Of a stretch of 64,000 bases of DNA, positions 33,863 through 46,500 are shown piece after piece. Each line of letters starts with the position of its first letter. The stretch's first letter is position 1. The notes beneath the pieces were generated by a model. The model was given only the letters and a program-made list of their open reading frames with translations. It was not told the origin of the DNA and did not search any database. The DNA is from Closterium sp. NIES-65 (lineage: Eukaryota > Streptophyta > Zygnematophyceae > Desmidiales > Closteriaceae), in contig CANXME010000388.1 of NCBI GenBank assembly GCA_948144175.1, positions 39,572-103,571 of the forward strand. The letters are read 5' to 3'. The translations under genes were made by a program, and so were the position numbers.

Positions 33863-34911
33863 GGTTGTTTGGCCAATTATGTGTCGTAGATTGGTGTAGT
33901 GCCTTAGTGGGAGGAGGCGGTATTTGTTGTTCGTTCGGTGCATATGTGCAATAAATCGAGGACATATATGTTGGATTCTTTTAACACATGGAGGAGACCG
34001 TGGTCAACCTAGACACGAGAATGGTGTTACTACAGTTCCGCGCATCACGGCGAGAATTATGGCGCAATGTGCGGCGAGAAATACGGCGGGGTTAATAGGG
34101 GCCGTCAAATGCCATGCTAGTCTAAAGACGTGGAGAAAGAGCAACCGTACATCCCTCCCAGCCACTCGTCAACGATACGTTACTTATAGGGTGCCGGCAT
34201 CAGTGTCCAATTTTATGTTTGCCACATGGGTGATGCAGATGGTCACATGTGTGTTATCGTGAGGTCCGCGACGATCTCACGTGTATGTGAGATTGGCAGA
34301 TGTAGTCCTAGTTGGACTTGGAGTATCTCCGATCGGGCTGCATGTGTAGGTACAGGTGGATTGCACTACAAATCTTGGGAGAACATTTGTAACGTACGGA
34401 AGGTCGCGATGTGGCGTATCCGTTTGAGTTTTGTAGGTTGGCGGCGTATCCGGAGCAGCCATGTGCCGGCTCCTGTTTGGCAAACCCTGATTGCCATGAG
34501 ACAATCGCCATCGTACAAGTGTGGCCATCTAGAACCTACATGCGGCACGACACGATTCGTTAGGGAAGGGCATCCACCTGGCATAAAGCGTCATTACACG
34601 TGGAGATATTTTGCTGACGTAGAATAGTGACTTCATGTATGCTTCAATGCAGCTATGTGGCAACACACATGTGTAACCGTGGAGTGTCATCACGGTGACG
34701 CAAATGTCACCGACGAACACATGACGTAAAAGCGGCCCCCATGACGCTGAGCGTGTTGCGGCAGTGTTGCGGGACCCGTTGCTAGAAAGCTGCGGGAAAG
34801 TTGTGGGAAAGCCACTTTCCCTGTAACCCCAACAAAGAAGCGTTTGACCTAGACTTTTTTCTTGCAAAACAAAAGTTTCGTGAAAGCAACTTTGTCTTAG
34901 GAACTTAGGCA
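33863..34911. other. Interval without gene, possible element end
   Basis: No recognisable coding. Near 34780-34830 the sequence is rich in GGGAAAG / CTTTCCC words, which might be subterminal repeats; I could not match them to the left side of the Plavaka-like region. Confidence 0.35.
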
Positions 34912-35015
34912 TGAAAGAGTTGACTATCGAGTGAAAGGTACAAGGTGATATACCCCTCAAAGTCTACCCCACTACAGCCTACCAACAAATATAATATATA
35001 TGCATATCTTAGACA
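34912..35015 (-). repeat. Copia C 3' LTR
   Basis: On the minus strand it begins TGTCTAAGATATGCATA right after the polypurine tract; it is related to the other LTRs but diverged. The inner end at 34912 is an estimate from alignment to the end of the copia D LTR. Confidence 0.6.
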
Positions 35016-35344
35016 CACCCCCATAGGCAAAGTGGGGGAGAGCAAGAGGTCACAAGACCAGTCAAGAAAAGCAAAGCAGGCTCAGGGTGGATCACAACGT
35101 CACCACACACACTGAGCACAAACAAAGGGCCACAAGGTCAGTTCATATGCAGAGATATATATGCAACAACAACAGCACAGTGATCTGTACCTACCAGGTA
35201 CAAACAAACAGGTATATATATACATTTATATACATATATGTATAGATCACAGTACACGCAGAGCCTACAGCAAGTGAGGAAACGTAGGCACAAGGCCCAA
35301 CAAAGCACAAAAGCGCTGATGATACCAGACGGAAGAGCCTTGGT

Positions 35345-38300
35345 GAATATATCAGCAGTGTTGGTCCGAGTGGCCACGTGAGTAAGACAAATTTGACCCC
35401 GCTACTGCAAATCTCAAGCCAGGAAGTAACACAGAGCGATGTGCTTCATTCTGTGCTCCTCACAAAAGGTAGTGGCTGCCTTGTTGTCGATGTACAGAAC
35501 TGGAGGAGAACGAGGTGCCTTGCCCAGGTCGGTCAACAAGTAGGTGAGCCAACGCAGCTCCTGTGCAGCCATGGCTGTGGCGTGGATCTCAGCCTCACAA
35601 CTGGAGCTGAGAACGGAAGACGAGCGAGTAGACCGCCAAGAGACTGAACCGGAGCCAAGGCTGTGACGACCGCTTTGTAGCCAAGTCGTCAACCCAAGAG
35701 GCGTCTGCGTGACCAGAGAGAACAACTAGACCCCGTCCCCCAAGCACAAGCCCCATGCCCGACGTATTGCACAAGTAGCGCATCACCCTCTTAGCTGCCT
35801 TCCAGTGCTCTGGACGGTGTCTCCCGGGCGCAACGTAGTGTGCCAGGATGCTAAGAGGGTAAGCAAGGTCAGGACGAGTGCAGGTCATCAGGTACATGAG
35901 GCAGCCTACAAGCTCTGGATACGGCCACTCGGCTCTACGGACTCATCCGAAGGCAGAGCTGAGAGCGAGTGACCGGTAGGCAGAGGAGTGGACCGTGGCA
36001 AGGAAAACTGGAAGTCGAAGCGCTGAAGGACCTGCTGCACCATGTGTGACTGAGTCAGGGTGATGGTGCGGCGTGCTCTGTCCCGAGTGATCTGCAAGCC
36101 AAGATAGTTGCGTAGCTCACCCAGGTCTGTGCACGTGTGTCTCTTCTGTAGCTCCGACTTCACTAGAGTCAGTGCCCTAGTGTCAGTAGTGGCAAAAACC
36201 AAGTCGTCAATGTACACGAGGATGTAGAACGGCGGCAGTGAGGTGTCGGTGCGTAGAAACAGCGACGGGTCAGTAGTAGAAGGAGAAAACCCAAGTGCCG
36301 CCAGTGTAGTCCTCAGTGTGTCGTGCCAATCACGGGGTGCCTGGCGGAGACCGTAGACTGGTCGCCAGAGACTCCACTGGGTACCAGGAGGAAACCACCC
36401 AGTGAAGTCAGGTGGGCGGCGCAGCCAGATCTCGTCGTGTAGGCTGCCCTGAAGGAAGGCTGTGCTGAAGTAAAGAGAGTGGAGCTCGTAGTCACGCTGA
36501 GCAGTGACGTGTAGCAGTAGTACCCGAAGAGTAGTCATCTTCGGGGTGGGAGAGAAGGTCTGAAAGTAGTCAACTCCCTGTCGCTGACTGAAGCCACGAG
36601 CCACGTAACGAGGGAGGACGCGAACCACGACCACTAGTGCGAGCGGCACGAACACGTGACGCAGGACGAGACGCAGGCTCACGACGCTCAGCAAGACCTC
36701 CAGTCAGACCAGTGTAAGGAGACAGAGCAAGCAGAGGGGAGGCGAGCTGTAGCTGTGGGTGCGACAGGACAGGCGACGGACACTCTAGGGAGGGGGCAGG
36801 ACCAGGAGAAGACGGGAGACCAAGAACCTGCTCAAGGAGCGGAATGAAGTACGGCCACGGCCGCTCAGCACCCCCAGAACCAGCAGGAACATCACCAGTA
36901 CCCCCAGCGCCAGCACCAACTCCAGCAGCACCACCAGTAGCTCCACCAGCTCCACCTGCACCTCCAGCACCTCCAGCACCACCTGCAGCTCCAACTCCTG
37001 TAGCACCACCTGTAATGCCCGCAGCACCTCCAACAGCTCCAGCACCAGTAGACGAAGGACCAGCACCACTCCCGGCTCCAGTGACGTCAGCAAAAGTACC
37101 TCCAGCAGTAGAGCCCCGAGCTTCAGAAGCGCGACCCTGACGGCGACCGTACCAGCCGTGCAGCTGCTGTGAGGTGAGAGGCACACGCGGACGAAGGCGG
37201 CTACTCCAAGGAGACCGCACAGCAGCAAACTCAGGAACCGTAGGCGACTCACCCCCAGACACAGCACGCCCAGACTTCGTACCCCTAGGCTCCTAACGCT
37301 CAGGCTCAGCACCCCCAGATGCAACACCCCTAGGCGTAGTACCTCGAGCCTCCTCACCCTCAGGCTCAGCACCTCCAAGCTCCTCACGCTCAGGCTCAGC
37401 ACCCCTAGGCTCCTCACGCTAAGGCGCCGCACCCCCAGGCTCAGCACCCCCAGGCTCCTCATGCTCAGGCTCCGCACCCCCTAGCTCCGCACCCCCAGAG
37501 ACAGTACCCCAAGCAGGACCACCCCCAGCAGGACCTGAGTCACCAGTGACCTCAACAGGCGCAGGCACGGGAGGGTCTACCTGAGAAACACCAGAAGGAG
37601 CAAGACCTGGTGCGGGGAGGGGGTCTACCTGGGGAGGACCTGGTGCGAGAAAGAGCGGCAAGGGGGTGGGGGCGAGGGTCAGTGCGGTAGGGAAAGAGAC
37701 GGTAAAAGGGGACGGACTCGTCAAAGGTGACGTCCTGAGACGCAAAGATACGGCGCGAGGCGGGGTCGTAAAACTGCCAGCCAGGCACGTCAGGGACAAA
37801 GCCAAGGAAGACGCATGGAATGGCGCGAGCGGAGAGCTTCTCCACGGTGGTATCGCAGACAAAGGCACGATCACCCCAGACCCGGAACACCAACGCATCG
37901 CCAACCTTACCCGTCCACAGCAGTGTGGGCGAGGTCTCCGGCAAGGAGACACGAGGCCAGAGGTTGAGCTGATGCGCAGCGTAGCGGACCGCAAACGGCC
38001 AAAGAAAATGGGGGGCAGCCGCATGGATCATGGAGGTACGAGCGACCTCCATGACTAAGCCAATGCGGCGCTCAGCAACCCCATTCTACTGCGGAGAGGT
38101 TGGAAGCGTGAACGTCTAGCGGATGCCGTGCTCCGCACAGAAGGCTGCCAAGAGGTCTGAGGAGAACTCACCACCTCTATCAGAGTGCAGACGCAAGACA
38201 GGAAAGTCCGAGTGGAACCGCTCGCGGAGCTGGAGACGAATAGCGCGGATCTAGGGGATCAAAACATCAGGGACCTCCCCCTTGGTCTGCAAGGGGAAGA

Positions 38301-40439
38301 CCGTGGTGTAACACGTATAGTCGTCGACGACCAGCAGGAAGTACCGCTCATGGCCCTGTCCACGGACGCGGGTTGGGCCCCACACGTCCAGGTGGAGAGT
38401 CTGCAGTGGAGCCTCTGTGGGAGGGAACGAGGAGGAGTGAGGGGCGGCGCGCTGCCGCCCCTCGACGAAGGGAATGCAGGGCGGCGCAGGCGAGGGAGGG
38501 AGGGCGGGCAGAGACCTGGGAAGGCCAGAGACCAGGAAACGAGAGTGCATGCTACAAAGGCGAGGCAGGGAGGGATGACTAAGGCGGTGGTGCCACAGGA
38601 GGGTGGCGTGCGACAAGCAGTGACACTCACACTGGGTAGCTACCTGAGCAGACGCGTACAGCTGGGGAGACAAATGGAGGTAGCGCGACGTAGTGGTGAG
38701 GGTGTACAGACTGGACCCAGGCGCACGTGTGAACGTGGCCAGATGACGGCCGGTCCGGGAGCACGTGCAGATTGCCACACGCTATCCTCCAGGAGTAAAG
38801 GTGTCAACCCAATGATCGTGAAGGACGGCGTTGCTCACCAAGTTCATAGAGAACGAGGGGAGGTGGGGACCAGACAGCTCACCAGATGAGACCGCCGGAC
38901 ACGGAAGCACAGTGGAAGACCGTGCAAGCACTAGGCCCCCAGAGGGGCCAGCCAGTGAGACAGGGACAGGTGCAGGGAGGGGAGTGACCGTGGTGCTGCC
39001 ACGAAAGAAACAGCGGGAAGCACCAGAGTCAAGTGTGAAGGTGTGCAAGGCCTGTGCGGACTCAGTACCAGGGAGAGTAGACTCACAAGCACCTAGGGCT
39101 GCAGGCGCTATACCTGGGGATATACCGAGGTCAGGCGGCACACACAAGTAGCAGTCACCCTCAGCACTAACAGTCAATGCAAACATGGCAGCAAGAATAG
39201 CATCATAGTCAAGATCATAGATAGGTACATCACGCCTAAGCAGGTCTGCCCAGTTGGGGAACTTAGTAGCATCAGGAAACTTGACGCGCCAGGCGTCGCT
39301 AAGCCAAACTAAACAGCGGTACTCAGTGTGAAAGCCTGTTCACTGGCGGGGACCTGTGCAAATGATATAGGTGTAGCGACCAGGACCCCCAGACGCCCCA
39401 CGTCCGGCATACCAGTCAAGAAGCTGCTGGAAAGTGAGGGTCTGGCGCTGACGCTGCTGCTACCGGGCTCACCCAAGCCCCCACCACCGCCGCCACCACC
39501 ACTCCCCCCTCCGCCACCACCGCCACTGCTCCCTGCACCACCACCGCCCCCACCACTACCTCCACCCCCACGACCACCCCCACCACCCCCACCGCCCCCC
39601 CCGCCTCCACTACCGCCCCCTCCAGCACCACGTCCGCCACCCCTGCCACCCCTGCCTCCCCTGGAGGCGCTGCGCTTCCCACTAGGAGCGGAAGCAGTTG
39701 CGACCTTCTCAGCACCAAGGAGGTCGACAGCAGCAGCTGCGGAGGCGTAGGAGGGGGTGAGAGGGGAGGGGGAGCACCCCTCAAAGAGGGGAGTGCGGGG
39801 AGTACCACGAGCAGCACCTACAACTAGAATGTTCTTCTCGGCTGCTAGGAGGTGCGTCTCGAGGTCGTTGACAGTGAGAGAATGGGGTTCAAGGGCGAGG
39901 AAGTGGTCCTTGACTGAGCAAAGAGTCTCAGGGAGGCGGGTGATGAGGAAGTAGAGGGTAAAGTACATCGGGGGGTGGTTCTCTGCGAGGAACTCGGCTG
40001 GAAGGGCGGCACAAAGACGAGTGTCACTAGCGCGTAGGTGAGAGATGAGGTCCTCAGTGGTGGTAAACGAGGACAGGTCGGGGAACCGGTAGGGTAGCAG
40101 AAGTCGACCTAGGGCTGCAGTGGCCGGAGAAGAGTAGTGGGCAACTACAGCGTCATACATCGCCTTGGCAGTCTTGTGCTGGCTAAAATGCGCACGCTAT
40201 GTGATCGGAAGGTGGTTGCGAATAGCGAGGTGCGCAGCAGCATCGCGGGTCTGCCACTAGGAGCGGTCTAGAGCAGGCGCAGTGTCAGCAGGAGCAACGG
40301 CATTGCCAGACACGTAATCGAACAGGGAAACACCGTCTTTGGCATCAGTCATGAGGAACAGTTGCAGGTCGTCAAGCCAGGTGAGGAACTCTACTGGGCG
40401 ATCGTCTGGATCGAACGCAAGCCCGTTGAGAGTCGCCAT
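35345..40439 (-). pseudogene. Copia C gag-pol remnant
   Basis: Gag starts MATLNGLAFD at 40439 and breaks at a TAG (40259-40257) where copia E has CAG. It resumes to a very long Gly-rich stretch (39.65-39.48 kb). Protease motif DSGAS near 39030 is intact. The pre-integrase HHRLSHPSLP and the integrase start (LHLDVWGP, VVDDYT) are at 38.6-38.3 kb, with further TAGs near 38253 and 38115. RT with YIDD is near 36.2 kb in a 262-codon frame (36694-35906), then RNase H after a shift (35897-35595 and beyond). The copy is defective. Confidence 0.8.
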
Positions 40440-40570
40440 GCGTGCAATGTAGGCAAGTCTAGTGCGCAAGCGGCAAGGCAAAAGGCAAGTAAGGAGGAAC
40501 TGTGTGCAAGGCTGCAGTGATGGTGCATGGACTCCTAAGGCAGCACGGAAGGCAGAAACGGGCCGCTCGT

Positions 40571-40830
40571 GGGCCTCTAAAGTGGTGCGCGGTGCAGCAG
40601 GGGGCCGTCCCTCGGGCCTCTAAAGCGGCGCACGGTGCAGCAGGGGGCCGATCCTCGGGCCTTTAAAGCGGCGCACAGTGCAGCAGGGGGCCGTCCCTTG
40701 GGCCTCTAAAGCGGCGCACGGTGCAGCAAGGGGCCGTCTCTCGGGCCTCTAAAGCGGCGCACGGTGCAGCAGGGGGCCGTCCCTCGGGCCTCTAAAGCGG
40801 CGCACGGTGCAGCAGGAGGCCACACGTAGG
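40571..40830. repeat. 43-bp tandem repeat in copia C leader
   Basis: GGGCCTCTAAAGCGGCGCAC recurs at 40571, 40614 and so on, about six units of 43 bp, each with GGTGCAGCAGGGGGCCG. Confidence 0.85.
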
Positions 40831-41402
40831 CTCCTAAGGCGGCTCACGGTGCAGCAGGAGGTCGCGCTAGGCTCCTAAAGGCAGCGTGCAGAGTAGGCGC
40901 GGGCTGCGCGACCGGAGGAGGCAACGGGCCGGGCAGCAGCAGGCTGCACAGGCGGGTAACGCGGCGCGCGGGCCGGCGGCAGGCTGCTCGGGCGGCTGAC
41001 ACAGCGCGCGGGGCCGAAAGTGGGCTACGCGGGCAGCGGACGCGACGCGCAGGGCCTAAACAGGTCGTACGTGGCCTATTTGTGTTATGCGCTCCTGTGC
41101 TTATGATGTGTGTTTCTGCGCTTGTTTAATGTGAACTCCTGTGCTTGCTTTTGGTGGATTTTTTAGCTTGTTTGCTTCGAACTAAGCCTGCCCTTTGTTA
41201 CCTTATCATATCATGCCTCCTCATCAGCTTCTCACGCCATCCACCCTTACGTATTAGGTTCACAAAAGGTGGGCCAAACGAAGCTCGCACACCCTGTAGT
41301 TCAATGCACACGCTGGTGCGCACATGTACGATGGCTGTATGACGACGCCCTCACGTTTTGAACAATTCTTGGTCTAAATTCTCACTTGCCCTCCTTTAAC
41401 AG

Positions 41403-41772
41403 GTTTACGAAGAGCGGACCTGGCAATTCGGTGCTAGTAAAGTATGGTGGGCTCAACACGCTCATCTGGGCTTACTCTTCAACTGGCGCTACCAGGGTGT
41501 TTGGAGGACATACGAGACACAGGTACGTGCCACAAACAATTCAATCTATTGTGTAGACCAAGTTTGTGATACGGTATGCACTAGACATCCTGTTGTGCCT
41601 ATGTGTGGGGGCTGGAGGAACTTTGGATCTATTTTTTCACTGCCATTGTTCAGGCTTGTCTTATGTCAGAATTTGCATGCCATGTGCGCCTGTTGCCTGA
41701 ATGTCACACAGGGGCAGTGCAGTGGTAAAGCTGGCGTGCGAAGTGTTACCACTCGAGAAATTGAGATTCTAG
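41403..41772 (+). pseudogene. D3 3' exons, detached from the 5' part
   Basis: Exon 3 is 41403-41522 (FTKSGPGNSVLVKYGG...LIWAYSSTGATRVFGGH, keeping the putative His ligand) and exon 4 begins at 41712 (GSAVVKLACEV). Acceptors and donors match D2 in phase, and the 50 bp before exon 3 resemble the end of D2 intron 2. The D2 stop TGA is changed to TTA here, so translation would run on eight codons to TAG at 41770. They most simply belong to D3, 26 kb upstream, separated by nested transposons. Confidence 0.75.
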
Positions 41773-42352
41773 AGCGCCCTGTTCTACCATATACATAGCT
41801 ATTGTTCTGTTACTTGCCACGAATTTCGCTAGTTTGTGGCCAAAACATTTGAAGCATCAACTGGGTGTTGGAAGTTGTTGTTACCGTACGTGTGCAATCA
41901 AACGGGCCAACGTTGATCAGACAAGGCAAAGAAAAGTTACACTCGAAGCAGAGGTATGAGAAAGCGTAATGGATGCGCTAATGGTAAAACGCAAAATGTT
42001 TTGGAAGTTGTAATGCTAGTATGGATGCTTGGCTGTCCCCGAAGTATGTGGCTGGGTAAACTCTGTACAACGAAGCAATGCCAGGTAAGGACGTAATATC
42101 ATCGCACGGTGTGATACCGTATGGCCCCGGATATAGGCGCCGTCCGACTAAAGGCGCCGGCGCCTATATATGGAGCATGGCACTTATGGCCGTTCCTCGA
42201 TTATAAGCGCCCCCCGTGTAAAACCCTGATTTATTATAAGCGCATGTATAATTTTATTCTTTCAATCCTGATTAAAACAGTAACGAATTTCGAAATTCAA
42301 GCGAGTCAGCACCCATTTTCACTTTGTTTGACTTTCGAGGTCCTGACAGGTT
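41773..42352. other. Interval before copia B, no gene
   Basis: Contains small repeats of GGCGCC near 42135-42165. No coding evidence. Confidence 0.4.
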
Positions 42353-42357
42353 TCGCG

Positions 42358-42484
42358 TGTAAAACTTATATGATCTAGCCTGTGTAGGCTGTAGCGGGTT
42401 AGACACTAAGGGGTACACAATTCTAGGGTCTCATATTTGTATCACTTTCATTCCTTAGTCATCATTCTCGTTCTAATTTCCACA
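42358..42484 (+). repeat. Copia B 5' LTR
   Basis: TGTAAAACTTATATGATC to TAATTTCCACA, followed by the perfect primer site. Confidence 0.93.
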
Positions 42485-42559
42485 TGGTATCAGAGCAGGT
42501 TCCCTCGTGGGAACTGTTCCTAGGGCCCACCGAATAGCGATTTTTTTTTTCTTGCCCGG

Positions 42560-43460
42560 AGCGCGCTAAGCCCCTGCCCGAGTCGCGCCCTATAGCGCCC
42601 CCTCTCACGGTCCCTAGCGGCCCTGTCGCGTCGCCCTAGCGGCCCCGTCGCGCCGCCCTCACGGCCCCGTCGCGCCGCCCTCGCGGCCCCGTTGCGCCAC
42701 CCTCACGGCCCCATCGCGCCACCCTCGCGGCCCCGTCGCACCGCCCTCGCGGCCCCATCGCGCCGCCCTCGCGGCCCCTCGCGGCCCCTTAGCGGCCCCT
42801 CGTGGCCCCGTCGCGCCGCCCTCGCAGCTCCGTTGCGCCGCCACCACGGCCCCTTGCGGCCCCTTTCGCGGCCCGTTGAGGCCCCTTTCGGCCCCGTGCG
42901 GTCCCTCTCACGGCCGCTCGCGGCCCCTTCGGGGCCCTGTCACGCCGCCCTTGCGACCCCGTCGCCGGCCCCTCCTCCCCTCGGCCTCGTTGCCGCCCTT
43001 CAACGGCCACGTTGCCACCCCTCCGCGGCCCTGTTGCCGCTCTTTCGCGGCCCCACTGCCGCCCTTCCGCGGCCCCATTGCCGCCCTTACGCGGCCTCGT
43101 AGCCGCCCTTCAGCGGCCCCACCGCCGCCTCTCAGCGGCCTCGTCGCCGCCCTTTCAGCGGCCCCATTGCCGCCCCTTGCGGCCCCGTTGCCGCCATCGT
43201 CGGCCCCTCCGCCGCCCTTCCCGGCCCCGTCGAGCAGCCCAACCGCCGTCACCGCCGAGCCGCCGAGCTGCGGAGCCGCCCGAGCCGCCGAGCCGCCGAG
43301 CCGCTGAGTCGCCGAGCCGCCCTGCTACCGAGCCGCCTGTGCCGCCGAGCCGCCGAGCCGCCGAGCCACCCAGCCGTCAAGCCGCTGAGCCGCCCAGTTG
43401 CAGAGCTGCCGAGCCGCCGAGCCGCCGAGCCGCCCCGCAGCCGAGACGCCGCAGTCACTG
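42560..43460. repeat. GC-rich leader repeats of copia B
   Basis: Short units around CGCGGCCCCGTCGCGCCGCCC recur from 42600, then CGGCCCCATTGCCGCCCTT-type units, then GAGCCGCCGAGCCGC repeats. Noncoding leader between PBS and gag. Confidence 0.75.
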
Positions 43461-43578
43461 TAGTCGTGGCCCTGTCCCTGCCGGCCTGCCTCAACCCGCC
43501 TCACCTGCCCGGCAAGAGCAGCGCCTCTGCCACTGCACTGCCCTACCCCGCTGCTCTCTCTGCTAGTCTACTGCTGTC

Positions 43579-46500
43579 ATGGCCACCCCCAGTGATCTCA
43601 CCTTTGACGCTGAGGTCGGGCTGTTGACTTTGAGGTCTGGGTAGATGATCTGCAACTTTTCCTATAGTGCGATAGGGCAGACGGTCGCTCCCTCTTAGAC
43701 CTCACTTCTGGTGCCTCTCCTGCCCCTCCTGCTGATGCTGACGCCACTGTTCGCTCACAGTGGGCCACGCGCGATGCTGCTACCTGCCTTGCTGTGCGCC
43801 GCCACTTACCGACCGCTGAGCGCGCGCATTTTAGTCAGTATAAGAGTGCTAAGACCTTGTACGACGCTGTAGTTGCACGCTACTCTTCCCCTGCCACTGT
43901 TGCTCTTAGCCGCCTCATACTACCATACCTCTTCCCTGACCTCGCCGCTTTTCCCACAGCCGCTGATCTCATTACACACCTTTGCACTAGTGACATTCGC
44001 TACCGCGCTGTGCTTCCTGCTGAGTTCTGCGCCAAGAACCCCCCCCTATGTACATCACCCTCTACTACTTAGTCACCCGGCTCCCTGACACCCTTCACTT
44101 GGTCAGGGACCACTTTCTCTCTGTTTGCCCCACCACTTTCACCGTTGACCTTCTCGAGGAGCGCCACCTAGCAGAAGAGAAGGGCATAGTCGCTGTAGGA
44201 GCCTCTCGTGGTGACCCTCGTACCCCTGTCTTTGAGGGGTGCTCCCCCTCCCCCCTCTTGCCCTCTGTTGCCTCTGCTGCTGCGGCCGACCTCGTTGGTC
44301 TTGAGTCGGTCGGCGCGGCGTCTACCCCTGCGGGAGACGCCGCTCAGGCAAGGGCAACGGGGGCAAGGGCGCTGGAGGAGCTGATGGGGGCGGTGGAGGC
44401 GGCGGTGGAGGCGGCGGAGGGGGTGGCGGTCGTGGTGGGAGTGGTGGCGGGGGTGGGGGCGCTATTAGCGGCAGTGGAGGCGGAGGAGGAGGCGGTGGTG
44501 GCGGTGCGGGTGGACGTGGCGGAGGTGGAGGCGGTGGTGGAGGTAGCGGCGGCGAAGGTGGAGCTGGTCGGGGCGGCTCTACACAGAGGGTTGGCTTTGG
44601 TGGTGGTCAGCGCGAGCAGCAGCAGCAGCAGCGCACTCGTGAGACCCCTTCCCCCCAGCAGCTTCGTGAATGGTACACTGCTCGTCAGCGGGGTGGGGGT
44701 GCTGGCCCTTGTACCTACGTTCTCTTTACCGGCGACTGCGCGGGTGAGCAGTGTGGGGGTCCGCACTCCATCCAGCGCTGCTTCGGCCGTCTTACAGACG
44801 CTTGGCGCCACCAGTTCCCCGACGCTACTGAGATCCCTCGCTGGGGCGAGCTGTTTAGGGTGGGTGTTGCGATCTTTGATCTTGACTATGATGCTATTCT
44901 TGCTGCCATGTATGCTGTGACTATTAATGATGCGGGTGACTGTTACCGGTGTTTTCCGCCTGACCTGGACATTGAGGCTGCTGCTCTAGGTGCTGGTGAG
45001 GCTACTGCTCTAGGTGCCTGTGAGTTTGCTGACCCAGGTGCTAGTGAGTCTGCGCTCTCAGGTACCGCATCGGCTCTGGCCACCCACATCTTCACCCTTC
45101 ACTCGGGTGCTTCCCGCTCCTTCTTTCGAGACCGCACCACACTCACGCCGCTTAGTCGGCCAGTGGCAGTCTCCCTGGTAGACCCCTCTAGGGGTCCAGA
45201 CCTTGTCCACTTCTCTATTGTCCTACCGTGTCCGGCGGCCCCTTTTGGCACCCTGTCAGGTCTTTACCTCCCCTCGTTCTCTACGAACTTGGTGAGTGGA
45301 GCTGACCTCCAGGATGCAGGGGTCCACCAGTTCACTCCTGCGAGTCAGCGAGTGACCCACTGTACTTGTGCTCGGACGGGCCATCACTTGGCCACGTTTA
45401 CCCGTCGGCCGGGGTCGAGCCTGTACACACTGACTACTGAGTCTCCTCCTGTGGCTGAGTCTGCTCAGGTAGCCGCGTCGGGTCAGGTGTTTGCTGCGGC
45501 GTCCAGGTCTGGTCCTGAGTCTGCCCCCTGCTCGTGTTGTCTCCTGTCTCACCAGACTCTCCTCTCGCACCACCCCCTTGGTCACCCCTCCCTGCCTCGT
45601 CTTCGAGGCATGGCTTCCCGTGTCCTTGTCTCTGGTCTCCCCTGGTCCCTCCCTCCCCTTCCTCCGGGGCCTACCCCCACCTGCGTTCCCTGCGTCGATG
45701 GGCGGCAGCGCGCTGCTCCTCACTCTTCAGAGTTTCCTCCGACAGAGGCTCCACTGCAGACGCTTCACATGGACGTGTGGGGCCAAGCCCGCGTCCGTGG
45801 ACAGGGTCACGAGCGTTACTTCCTGCTGGTGGTTGACGACTACTCGCGTTACACCACAGTCTTCCCCTTGCGCTGCAAGGGTGCGGTCACTGAGGTGTTG
45901 ATCGACTGGATCCGCGCAGCTCGTCTCCAGCTCAGAGAGAGTTTCGACTCGGACTTTCCTGTTCTGCGTCTGCACTTCGACAGAGGCGGAGAGTTCTCCT
46001 CTGACCTTCTGTCGTGCACGAGGCATCCGCCACACTTTCCCGCTTTCGGAATCTCCACAGCAAAATGGGATTGCTCAGCGCTGCATTGGCATGGTCATGG
46101 ACGTCGCTCGTACGTCCATGGTCCATGCGGCTGCCCCCCATTTTCTGTGGCCGTTTGCGGTTCGGTACGCGGCGCATCATATCAACCTTCAGCCCCGGGT
46201 CTCCATGCAGAAGACCTCCCCTACTTTGTTGTGGACGAGGAAGGTTGGCGATGCGTCTGCGTTCCGTGTCTGGGGATCTCGGGCGTTTGTCCGCGACTTG
46301 TCCACGGACAAGCTGTCCCCTCGTGCTGCTCCCTGCGTCTTCCTTGGCTTCCCCCCTGACGCGCCAGGCTGGCAGCTCTACCACCCCACCTCGCGCAGTG
46401 TTCTATCCTCCCAGGACGTCACGTTTGACGAGTCGGCTCCCTACTACCGTCTCTTCCCCTACCGCACTGCGTCCCTCCCCCCCGCGCCGTTCTTCCTTAC

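Larger units (their letters stand above)
34912..41090 (-). mobile_element. Copia C: minus-strand LTR retrotransposon lacking 5' LTR
   Basis: On the minus strand the gene order gag (40.4-39.3 kb), protease (about 39.0 kb), integrase (38.8-37.5 kb), RT and RNase H (36.7-35.3 kb), polypurine tract CCTATGGGGGTG and 3' LTR (35015 to about 34912) is present. No 5' LTR or primer site is found beyond the leader, so the 5' end is deleted and no TSD can be defined. Protein identity to A, B and E is lower; this is a separate subfamily. Confidence 0.85.

Noticed and set aside
39328-39750. Proline-rich ORF (about 140 codons) on the plus strand at 39.3-39.75 kb
   Set aside because: It is antisense to the Gly-rich gag stretch of copia C.
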